Shown here: positions 45,347 through 55,648 of the stretch, in pieces
Numbering within the stretch: position 1 is the stretch's first letter
Layout of the letters: every line of letters starts with the position of its first letter
Assembly (NCBI GenBank): GCA_916613615.1
Contig: OU744734.1
Span: 33,488,301 to 33,552,300 of the forward strand
Direction of reading: 5' to 3'
DNA: 64,000 nucleotides
DNA from: Steromphala cineraria
Taxonomy: Eukaryota > Mollusca > Gastropoda > Trochida > Trochidae
The notes under the pieces: model-generated
The model's database searches: none
Told to the model about the DNA's origin: nothing
Seen by the model: only the letters and a program-made list of their open reading frames with translations
Translations under genes and position numbers: made by a program

Positions 45347-48300
45347 TCACTGTTTGCGGGCTGAGAGTTCATCAAGGAAGGCGGACAATTGATCCTGGAC
45401 TGTTTCTGGTTCATCATCTTCCTCTTCTTCTTCTTCCTCTTCTTCTGCAACAGAAATGAAAGATCAAATCAAACTCATTATCAAAGAGTAATAATGTTCT
45501 AAATTAGGAAAGCAGCGCAAAGTTATCAGATAGGTTCAAGTAGCCCTTTGTTTGAATCCTACCACAAAGGATTGTCAAGTTCATCTAGATTTCCGACTGA
45601 CAGACATGAAAATCAGAATAATAGTCTGTTAGGTATAACAGCAGATCACCTGCATAAGGACTAGTGATCACATATCTACAACATCCACCATTTATGTGAT
45701 CCTTTGGGCTAGAGGTTTCCAGGATGTACTTATGGATAAGGGGGTGGACCAACCTGAGTGGGAGAAACGGAGAAGGAAAAATCAGAACCAGAGACAACTT
45801 TATCATAAAGATTTATTCAGTTATACTACAGTTAACATATTTCTTAGAGAGCCATGGTGGGTTGGTGTGGATGGATGGATGGATAAGGGGGGGGGGGGGG
45901 GGGGGGGAAAGGATGATGATGATGGCAGCTTTGTCAGGGCCGAAATGTCTACAATAATGAATCTTTGCAAAACAAGTCAGTTTGATCTGGTGTTCCCTCT
46001 CCCTTCCTCCCTAATTGCACAACATGTGATGCTCCATGAGCATGGGTTCCTTGTAAACTGGGAATCAGTATTGGTCTTGGTCCTATACAAGGGATTTAAA
46101 TGAATTTAATCAAATGATCACTTGGATTAGTAAACAGCACCCACCGTCAATAAAAGCAGCCCTCACATTGAGGTCCAGTGCTTCTTGATACTTTGTCTCC
46201 AGTTCATCCATCTTGCTCTAAAACAGGGGAGACAAGTCTTGCTATAATCGAGGCAATATGGCTTATATAGCATTCTAACAGACAGGTCTTAAGAAAAATA
46301 ACAACGATTATGATAATTACTGAATATTAGGGAATTTGTTTTACATCAACACAGAGCTTGAACTAAGGGAAAAATGGTTTGAAATGTTATTCTTTTTCAC
46401 ATATATTTAGGGGACATTTTGTATTTTGAACAAAAAATGTGCCTACTCTCTTGGTTTTTAAAACTGGAACTTTGTAATGGCGGCCTGAAGGGAGAAGGTG
46501 ATATTCCAATTTCCAAAGGCAGTGATTCGCTTCCGATATCATTCTAACAGCTTGTGAATCAGCTTTTACACTTGCTGCTCATACATATATGACTTACAGA
46601 ACAAAACTATATAAAAATATCATAAATCTTTGACAATGTAAATGCACATAAAAAACATTTTAATTAGTGCAAACATAACCTTGAATGCAGCTTACTGGGT
46701 AAGTCTTAATATACTCGGTCGAAATGGAATTCAAACTTGTCAAAATCAAACACTCTAGGGCTTTGCAAATTATCAAAAAATGACAACAAATTGACAATTA
46801 CCGGTAAATGTCTACTCCTCTTATAAACCGGCAGTCCAATAGACCCTCTATGGCTCAATTCAAGTGATAAGTGTTTTGTGTATAATGTTTATATACTAAG
46901 TGTATACCTGTATTTCCTTCTTGATTGGCTCCTTGCTGTCCACGGTGTGGTCAGTCATCTGTGAAGTGGTGGACACGGTGCTGGACGCTGGTCGGTTGTT
47001 CAGTCTCAACATACTGCTCAGAGCGAGCTCCTCCACCTGAACACACCAACAATATAGAGGTCAAAGGTCAACATACACATCCACTTGCCATGAGCCCCAA
47101 TTTTGAATATTCTAGCATCTTGAGAAAGGCCATTTTAAATATCTTGCATCTTGAGAGAGGCCTTTTGCCGTAAGTGAGTTATTGTTTTACACCGCTTCAG
47201 CCATTAGCAGTCCCTTTGGTCTTATACATTTTAATTTTTGATCATTTAACTAGGAGAGAATATCACAAGAATAGACATCGGTTTATGTGTGTTGATTGCA
47301 CACCTGAAGTGGAGAGTCAGAGGTCTTTTTTATCTGCAGCAGCTTGGGATTTTTAACCAGTTGCTCAGGAAAGCAATCTAGTTTATCATTCAGCAACTTT
47401 AAATTCATCCCTACCCTTAGACTTACTCTGAAAAATACTAATTCTCAAAAAACAACTATTTTATTAAATAAATATATATATAAGAAAGGAGCCTTGTAGA
47501 AGTGAAAATTTCAGTTCACTGTAGATCTAGACTTGCTTTTATAGAGGTTTTGCTAGGTCAAAATAATATCATACAGTCTGAGTGTAAGACTACCCTACCC
47601 TCACCAAAGATCTCTTGTGTCAATTATTTGTTAAATGAGGAGAGGGTATGCACTAATCAATGTCAAATCAAGTCAATTTTTTAATGTAAGACAGATTTCA
47701 GAGACAGTAAGGAAAGGGTTAATCTATCCATCCAAATGTCAATTGATTGACTTTGGAGGCAAAATCTTTCCGAAGGGAAATCTGTCAGAAATCTGCTACA
47801 GATAAACCAGGTTTCAAATCATTGACATCAATGTGTGGGGACGCCTAGCATGTTGGACAAACAAACAAAAGATTATATAGATAGGAATAGATATGTCATA
47901 AAACTTCAAACCTGTTTATATGCTTATTAACCCTTATTAACAAGCACATATTCTCCTAGCTCTCATCAAAGTCTCCTCAGCATTTTATTTGATGCCACAG
48001 GAGTCATACCTGATATTGAGCCTTACAGTGTTGACAGGTCAAGATATGCACTTAAAAGATGAACGATCAGTCATGCCACTGATGCCAGTAAAGTACACAA
48101 TATATATATATATATGACTGTGTGTGTTAAAAAACTTTCGCCTATGCTAAAGACATATGACAAGTTATGTCAAGTCACATTACTTTCTTGTATTATGTGT
48201 TTGCATGCTCAATAGGGACGAGGGCGCCTGGCTACAAATTCATATATATACAGCTGTCAGCATGTGCCCAGTTTGTGTCACGTGACCCATTACCTGTCTA

Positions 48301-50413
48301 AAGGAACACGGCAACTCTCCGACTCTCTCATTAATGATGGTCAAATAGGACTAAAGTCTGAGAGTCCTGAGTTGTTGACCCCCTTTAAATACACCTGACA
48401 TCTAAATTTTAAAAATTATAATGGATATAAAAGTGTTTTCAGATATTCAAAGGAGGACAAATTGATTAATTTTGATTTTGTTTCAAGAATACATTCACAT
48501 TTGGCATATGAGAAAAAGATTTGATGACGATGACTTTTTTCGAAATTGTGTCAGTTTGTAACTCGTCAATGTGCCACTGTTCAAATCTGTTCCTAACCTT
48601 TAAAAATATCCCCACGTTACCTGTTTTCGAGCGTCACGTCTTTTCGAGCCCCTACAAAACGGGCCCGGGGTGCATTCTAGACGCCCGTTTATCATAACTT
48701 TCCAACGAAAAGTAGAGGGAAATGTCCTGAATTATCGGATACATTCTTTATTTTGTGTATAAGTCTGAATTTCAGATTTTGATACAAGAATAAGTAATCA
48801 GTGCAATGAAAACATAGATTTCCATAAACACCGATCACAGTCATATTTCTAAAGCGAGCACAGTTCAATACAAATATTTTGAGAACTGTGAAACTCTTTT
48901 TGACTGAAGAGCGTAACCGTCCAGTCAACATCATGTGATTGGCATCACGTGACAGACTATTCTTAACTTTCCAGCTGATTGACAGTTGGGGTCATCTCAT
49001 AAGCGATCAGCAAATTTTTTGCCAAGTTTCAAAGGTCGCAAAACAAACGTTAGGCTGCTTATCAATGCATTAAATTAAATTGACAAAATTCTAATGAAAA
49101 AAGGCTCTTATTGATCCAAACATCCCCAACAGTAGTTATCACAATACCCTTTTATCCATAAAAATACCAAGAATAATGTGAACGACTCATTAAATTTCCA
49201 TACCGTCACTTTGCCGGTTTCTAAGGTAAGTCAACAACTCGGATTTCTCGCATGCAATATTGATATCAAATAAAGCAACACCGATAAAGGTATGATGTAC
49301 AATAATTGCAATTTTATTTAAAGTTTATGTTTCTTCATTATATGTTATCAAAAGGAGAGTCAATCATACAATCCAATTAAATATTGTTGTGTTCTCTATC
49401 GAGTGAAATTCACATCTAAAACCTGCTGTACAGAGGTCAGGTGCGCATTGACATTGACAGGATAATATTTCGGATTTCTGAAGTTCTTTCTTCACATTAA
49501 GAAAGAAAATGCAATGCATTATTATTTTAGTTAAAAAAAGCCTAATAAGTAAACGATCTCATAAAAGCTTGACAAATTTACTTTTACAAATTCAGGATGC
49601 CGGTATGGGTTGTTTACGATTTCTTCATTTGAAATACATAATGTAAATGCATCATGTTTTCTTTGTGATATCTCCAATAACACATTTATTTGCAAAATAT
49701 GAGATTTTGACACTTTTTATAAGTTACTGTATGTGAAACTTGATAAAAGATGTTTTACTTTCGAAATCGCCACTGGAAAGCTTCCGATGTGACGACAACG
49801 TCACAGAATCTGAGGGTCTCGAAAACAGGTGACGTCATAAAATGCGCGATAAATTTGACCTCTTCAAAATAACGAGATTTTAAGGGTAATAATCAAGGCT
49901 ATATTTTACTTTAATTTGGTATTCAGTTAGTCAAATAAATGTTACTAAAGGTAATATAAGTATTTAGGATAAATTATATGTAATTTAATGCAAGTGCTGC
50001 CGTGTGTCTTAGGGGCTCGAAAACACCGTACGCGAGGTTAGGTGATCCACCCTGATCGAAAACCCAGGGATTAGGAAGGGCAGGGGCCATGGGCCATTTG
50101 CACATTTTCTGAAAAAATGGCCCATTAAAATTTTGAAGTTTACTATTGATATAAGGGCAATGGCCCCTTTAAAATGCAGAAAATTACTAAAATCCATGAA
50201 AATGGCCCATTGTCAAAAGTGTCCTTCCCAATCACTGAAAACCGGACTTTTATTCAAATATGGTGATTTGTTCGATTAATCGACTAAATTATTGTGTCAG
50301 CCATATATCAAAACGATTACCTTTAGTCTGTTCAACTGATCACTGAGTTTTGTATGCAGCAACACAAGTGTCCTCTCCTCTTCTTTCAAAAGTTGTAGTT
50401 CTTTCCCCGCCAT
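45347..50413 (-). CDS. SNAPC5: snRNA-activating protein complex subunit 5 (SNAP19), complete
   Basis: Four exons on the minus strand: 50413-50321, 47036-46908, 46217-46145, 45444-45347 (stop TGA 45349-45347). They join in frame to 130 residues, a little longer than the roughly 100 of the human protein. The N-terminus MAGKELQLLKEEERTLVLL, then HTKLSDQLNRLKVEELAL, matches the conserved SNAPC5 helix (KEEETLL, DQLNRLKVEELAL), and the C-terminus has the family's Glu-rich run (eight Glu then DD) followed by a short extra helix, QLSAFLDELSARKQ. SNAPC5 is a small helical subunit of SNAPc, which binds the proximal sequence element of snRNA genes and serves RNA polymerases II and III. In human it contacts SNAPC4. 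The ATG is the first in the transcript direction, in a good context (A at -3, G at +4). Its 3' end faces the espin gene. Confidence 0.9.
45445..46144 (-). other. SNAPC5 intron 3, no gene seen
   Basis: Donor GACG|GTGGGTG and acceptor TTGCAG. Besides the G21 run nothing was recognised. Confidence 0.7.
45887..45907 (+). repeat. Run of 21 G (C run on the SNAPC5 sense strand)
   Basis: An uninterrupted G21 after a short ATGG tandem repeat, in SNAPC5 intron 3. Such runs are unstable and their length in the assembly is uncertain. Confidence 0.9.
46218..46907 (-). other. SNAPC5 intron 2, no gene seen
   Basis: Donor CAG|GTATACA and acceptor TGTTTTAG. AT-rich; no repeat or coding signal recognised. 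Confidence 0.7.
47037..48611 (-). other. SNAPC5 intron 1, distal part, with repeat relics
   Basis: Contains the relic at 47171, the dispersed repeat at 47449-47600, and a short (TA)n run near 48101. No exon recognised. Confidence 0.55.
47449..47600 (+). repeat. Dispersed repeat, copy 2
   Basis: Matches 21300-21452 in order (AATTCTCAAAAAACAACTAT, AAGAAAGGAGCC, GATCTAGACTTGCTTTT, ACAGTCTGAG) with a (TA)-rich insertion. It lies in SNAPC5 intron 1. Confidence 0.75.
48612..50022. mobile_element. Putative DNA transposon remnant with TTTTCGAG inverted motifs
   Basis: CACGTTACCTGTTTTCGAG and, 20 bases on, CTTTTCGAGCCCCTA lie at the left (48614-48655). Reverse-complement matches lie at 49817-49836 (CTCGAAAACAGGTGACGT) and 50008-50022 (TAGGGGCTCGAAAAC). 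Paired, repeated motifs in opposite orientation near both ends of a 1.4-kb block suggest subterminal repeats of a DNA transposon. No transposase frame remains and the exact ends and target duplication were not found. Confidence 0.4.
50069..50233. repeat. Fold-back element in SNAPC5 intron 1
   Basis: GATTAGGAAGGG and GGGCCATTT at the left mirror AAATGGCCCAT and GTCCTTCCCAATC at the right. The whole 165 bases can fold into one imperfect hairpin. It lies 88 bases from SNAPC5 exon 1. Confidence 0.6.
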
Positions 50414-50450
50414 GTTTGTAAATAGAGTTGTCCATCTAAATTTCCCACAG

Positions 50451-50458
50451 CGACGTCA
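50451..50458 (-). promoter_or_regulatory. CRE-like site in the SNAPC5 proximal promoter
   Basis: TGACGTCG on the minus strand, about 40 bases upstream of the SNAPC5 ATG, in a small GC-richer patch. The ATG itself sits in ACAAACATGGCGGGG, which resembles a YY1 site (AANATGGCGG). Both are common near starts of housekeeping genes. No TATA box is seen. Confidence 0.35.
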
Positions 50459-51476
50459 GCGATGCGTTTCAAACTGAGTGCTGAAATAAGTGCGCTGTAA
50501 CAGAGCTTGCAGGCTTTTCTAAGGGAGACAACTCTTTTTAACAAGCTAATGAGTAAAATCTTTTTAAGGTGAATAAATAAACAAACGAGTTCGAATCCAC
50601 CTTTAAACAATTTGTTTTAAATCTTGTTATGCACTTTTCTATTATATCAAGTAATCTTCTTATTTTCACTATTTCTTAACAAGGTTTATATATGGTTTAT
50701 TTTTATAAATGTGAACAGATTTAGTTAGATATCAAAGTAACACTTTATAGGCCTTATAGGTTTATAGTTTATGTTGTGACAAAGAAAAGTCAAACGGTGA
50801 AATTGGTACTAGGCCTGGACAAAGTATTCAATAGTAAGGCGCTTTACTCAGCACACTAACATCACTCAAACCTTCACAAAAAAACATGCTCAAAAGTTCG
50901 CAGTTTGTAAAATATTTACCGGTAATTCCTTGGATCCATCTATGAACAAACGGATCAACCAAAAAATACGTACATTCGACAGATATAAAAACCGTCCTAG
51001 CCTAGTTTTCAAGTTTAAAATTGCACCAGAATATTGTTTACATAAAATAAGTTATTTGCTATGCAGAGATAAATTTACCCCCGATTCGTGTTTCAAATAC
51101 TCGTAAAATTTAGAAAGGACCAAGTTATAATATAAGGTGCGAGACTGCGAGTCTTTGGAACTTTTATGTGGTACTGTCTATTTACTTATTGGAACTCGAA
51201 GAAATGAAAAGGGAAATTATTGTGCAAATAAGGGACTCGGAGAAAAGATTATCAAGTGACATTCACGAAGTTAGAGAGCATGTGTAAAGGTCCAACTCAA
51301 AGGGACAAATCATTAAGGATTTCGGCCAGGGCAATTTTACGACGCTTCACCACGATACTGTCGCAGACACACCGACTTTGTCACAGGAACTCATTTTTAT
51401 TTGATAGTATGCTTTTATCCGAAGCATGGACCGCTGCTGTTGATTTAGAATCTGTATTTCAAGATTTTGTAGTAAT

Positions 51477-51533
51477 AAGTGAACCAATCTAGATTGTAAG
51501 TGAACCAATCTAGATTGTAAGTGAACCAATCTG
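51477..51533 (+). repeat. 21-bp minisatellite, almost three units
   Basis: AAGTGAACCAATCTAGATTG plus one T is repeated at 51477 and 51498, with a partial third unit at 51519. Copies are identical where complete. Confidence 0.9.
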
Positions 51534-52938
51534 TAAATGAACATGCAATAAAAAAATATCTTCAAGTGGGCGCCTGTCGTATATCTGTTTTGGTAAGAAG
51601 ATCAACTTTTATTCAACTCAAAATGATCAGTCTTATTGGGGTATTGTTTATGGAAACAAAATTCAAAAGGACGTCCTGTCATACTTATACATGATTATCA
51701 CATGATTATTTCACATTTTTTTCCAAATATGTTAGTGAGAAATTGAGAATGAAATTTTAAATTTAACAATTTGACAAAGAATAGAATGCATCACTGCGCC
51801 CTCTTTTATTGCGTTTCCACAAAAATACCCCGATGAGGACTGTCCCTTTAAGCTGTTAGATAATGATGGTCGATGTCCTGGCACTACTGTGTGGTGCAAT
51901 TGACAGTCCAGCAAGGCAAACCATTGAATTAAAATTTTCACAATAAAATAACATGACAGAAATCCCTGTAAATTTATCTGACATGTTGTTGTAGAAATTG
52001 CCATGTGCACTGTGTGCGTATTCATGTCTTGTAACTGACCGTTGTGACTAATTGGTGTTTATATCTTTGTAATCTTCAGCGACATTGGAAGAAATAAATA
52101 CATACTTTTATTCATTCTTCTTGCATGGAAAGGTTGATTATTGTCCATTAGAATATGTCCATAATCTAGACAACAAATGCATAACCGTCCAATCTTTAAA
52201 ACTTATTGTAAGTGCATATAGCCTATAGAAGTTCTAGCTTTCCCGACACATACGGAAAGGGCTTTACTGCTTGAAGTGTGATCAGTTTCATTGGATCGCG
52301 CATCGGACCCTGGAGAGTGAGGAAGAGGCGTCTTTAAAACAAATTGCTATATATTGAATACACTATACAGTCAACCTTTTATTACTTTTTTGTGCAGTTT
52401 AAACTGTATGCATTTTTCAAAAAATAATAGTATTAAAAAAAGATGAAATTTGCCAAAAAAATCTTATTAAGAAATGTCTACTATTATTTTTAAAGAACAC
52501 CACACATATTCTTGTACACTAACCAATTGAGTACTGTTCTTGACTCCTTTTTATTTCATTTCAAATATAAAAACATTTAGTCATGAATCCTTATTTTGTT
52601 TTAAAAAGTTCATCAGGCCGACTCCAGTTCAAACTAGCTGAGTGATGTACATTTCATTCTCGATGTTCATATATTCTTGTCCCCACATTACATACGATAA
52701 AAGCAAAATACTACATTAGAAATTAGCCACTGAAACAGGGTACAAATTCAATTACATCTACACAGCTTTATGAAACTCAAAGTTGACAAAAGTACAAATG
52801 AAGTTCAGTGAATGATTTCAAAATAAAAACTAGTAAGACGTTCTATTATGCTTGAGATATAGATATAAATAATACACATACAATAGTCTGGAATGTATTC
52901 CTTTTATAAGCATTTATTTTTATAATGAGGGTATTTGT

Positions 52939-53065
52939 CACAGAAACCCGATATCGTAAATAAGTGTAGGTAAAACGTGGGTAAGGAAGACCCGTCCCCT
53001 CTATGTAATAGAGTTACTATGTAATAGTTTTACCTACATTTTATTTACGATATCGGGCTCCTGTG
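52939..53065. mobile_element. MITE with perfect 8-bp target duplication (hAT-like)
   Basis: Inverted repeats of about 38 bases begin CACAGAAACCCGATATCGTA and end with its imperfect mirror TACGATATCGGGCTCCTGTG. GTATTTGT flanks both sides (52931-52938 and 53066-53073). An 8-base duplication is typical of hAT transposons. The perfect duplication suggests a fairly recent insertion. Confidence 0.78.
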
Positions 53066-54105
53066 GTATTTGTCCGTTTAAGAAAAAATCTTTAAGAACT
53101 CATATCGATCGTGAATACGTTTCAGAAGAACGTTGCAGATTCAAAAATGAAACAGTTGATTGGTTTTATAAATATGTTTATAAAAGTGGTCGTTATGGTG
53201 ATTTGGGGATATTTCAAAACTAATATGATTTAAATCTAATTGAAACGGTTAACATTGATATGAGTGAAACTGAATGACCAAATATCATTGTAGTTTTGAC
53301 TAAACTGACTCCTTCAACTGATGTTTTAATACATGATGTTCTGATTTATATTCATAACAGAATTTTGTTTACAAAGCCCCATTAATTATGAACAGTTAGT
53401 TGTTTCCAATGTTTTTTTGTCTATAAATTGTGTTTAAAACAGTTGTGGGCCCGGGTTAGATACAACATTATACATTATAAGTTTGCAAAAAATACAGTGA
53501 CTACAGTAAAAATATACTTTTTAAGGACTGAACTTCACTACACTTTGAACATGAAGCTTTAACAAATCATCGTTTTTGTTAATCTTATTAAATGTATTTA
53601 AACATTCAACAATATATGTAACTACATGTATATGAAAAAAGGTTCAAATATATGCTGTGTAACTTATTCCCAAGTTTATTTTAGTATATTATATTACTGT
53701 ATAAAGTAGAAAAGTTCAATATTCACTATCTCTGCATATTCTTTAATTATTAATTAACCTCTTTTCTCTCCTGCTTTGATAAACATTGTATTTTATACAA
53801 TATATGATATAATATATATGTTCCCTTTCATAGAAGAAGATGATAATTTTCAATAACACGTCTAATCAAACAAAAATGTTCCAAATATATGATTATGGTT
53901 AAAATAGGTACAGTTGATGAAAATAAAAAACATTGATAGAGAGATGAGTGTGAAATTGTAAAAATAATTCGATTTGTTACTGAATGTTTCGCGTGAATAA
54001 ATATAGAATCGATTACTTAGACTGATCGATTTTGGTATGTTACTCTAGCTGATTTGCGCAATAGATTGTTCATAGACGGAACCAAGTTGATAGGGAAATC
54101 CCTGT

Positions 54106-54160
54106 GTCACGTGACTTATTCTTTATCAGCGCAAGGACTTTCCCCGCCAGATTTGACAAG
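54106..54160 (+). promoter_or_regulatory. Candidate STAG promoter and non-coding first exon
   Basis: GTCACGTGAC (54106-54115) is a palindromic E-box. It is followed by GCGCAAGGACTTTCCCCGCC and a donor-like AAG|GTATTT at 54160. A second CG-containing patch, GCCGCCATCTTAG, lies at 54334. The coding exon at 55607 begins with a spliced acceptor (CTTTAG), so a non-coding exon upstream is required. This is the best nearby candidate, but the choice is inference. Confidence 0.3.
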
Positions 54161-55606
54161 GTATTTTCTATACTATTATCAAAATCTGTCATGTTTTGAA
54201 TAATTTTGCATTTAATTTTAATGAAATATGGATGTTTTTAATTCTATTTACGGAAATAAACGGCAAACGAAATGAGTTCTTTATTGCAAATGGTTGGAAA
54301 CATCTCCGCTTTTCCAAGGTATCAACAATGTTCGCCGCCATCTTAGTTTGTGGATTTTACGTTGAACCAAAATATTATGATCCTTTATGAAACCAATGTT
54401 TGATCCTAATGATTAAAAAGTAAATATGTCTTGAAGGATGTCCTAAAGATGTTAAATGCACCATTTAACGTTAGAAATTGATTGAACTATATCAATGATC
54501 ATCGACGAATGTTTACTTTTCTCTTTCCTTGGTTGATGCTTTCGGTAGAATTATCTCCCTTGGCTAAAATATATTTGGCCAATTTATGGTGATTTTCCAT
54601 AGTTCCCATAGTTGTGTTGATTTTCTAAAACAATAAAATCATTATGTACTTAAATAAGGTTAATGTAATGAAAATTATATGTTAAGAAAATGTACCAATA
54701 TGAATATGGGACACATGCCTAGGCAACACAGTATCACAGGATTTATGTGGAAAAGTCAGTCAAATTCAAGGGTTATATCCCTAAATATCTTATTTTAGTG
54801 CTGAATATGTTTTATAGTTGTACAGCAACAAGACATGTTTTTATGACTAGCCTAAATAGGGTTATTGCTTATTTCACAACACCTAAATAATTGTTTTTGA
54901 ACCTTCAGTCCATACATGTAAAAAATCAAGGTAATGCTAAGATCTTTCTGATCATGACAAATTATGCACATGTCAAACGCTATGGAAAGTATACATCTTT
55001 TATCGTGGTAACCTAGAATAAGACCCAAAATTCCAAATTAAAACCTTTGCTATATATGCTATATATGCAAGAACGTTAATAAATTGATTCAAAATAGATT
55101 ATAACAAATCTCTGTAACCGTACATTTCATATTTAGAACATATTTGAAGAAAGTCATCTTAGAATGTAATTTCAATATTGAAATTATGAAATAGATCAAT
55201 CTTTGACTTGCTTTTTTACAGGTTTTATCCCGTTTTTAATTTCTTGCAACATCATAACATTGTTGCATTATAACCAAGGGACAGCCGCATCTTGCCTTAA
55301 TTGTAGAAGTAATGTCATTCCCTCTTTGTTATTTTCACTGACTTGAAAAAGTAATGTCAAACAAAGTGGCGAGAATACTTTCTAAAACTGAGAAAATTCT
55401 CATTGCTTAGTGCTTAGCATATTATAAATTATCACATATTCTTTAAATTGAACTTTTGGCATGCTGACTACCAGTCACTGCTTTTTACTCATCAAGCATC
55501 CCTTTCATTTGAAACGAGCTGCCCAACTAGTTCGAACTCTGTATTTGATTGATGTATCTCAGATTTATAGAATGTGTTTAATCAATTCATTTTCTTTTCT
55601 CTTTAG
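54161..55606 (+). other. Probable STAG 5' UTR intron, no gene seen
   Basis: AT-rich sequence up to the acceptor TTTTCTCTTTAG at 55606. No repeats other than a GAATTATCTCCCTTGG motif at 54548. Confidence 0.45.
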
Positions 55607-55648
55607 GTTCAATGATATAAGTGAGAGAGGTGACGATAAGAAATTAGA

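Larger units (their letters stand above)
50459..54105. other. Intergenic region between SNAPC5 and STAG, repeats only
   Basis: Holds a 21-bp minisatellite (51477) and a hAT-like MITE (52939). A 23-codon frame starting MKREIIVQIRDSEKRL at 51204 and a following frame look like a coding relic of unknown origin. No functional gene recognised. Confidence 0.5.

Noticed and set aside
45205..45450. Lys-rich minus-strand frame starting MQKKRKKKKRK
   Set aside because: It is the SNAPC5 terminal exon in a wrong frame, reading GAAGAA codons as AAGAAG and starting inside the acceptor. The right frame gives the Glu run.
51204..51492. Short frames MKREIIVQIRDSEKRL and a following 78-codon frame
   Set aside because: They could be a relic of a mobile-element protein, but no domain, splice partner or family was recognised.
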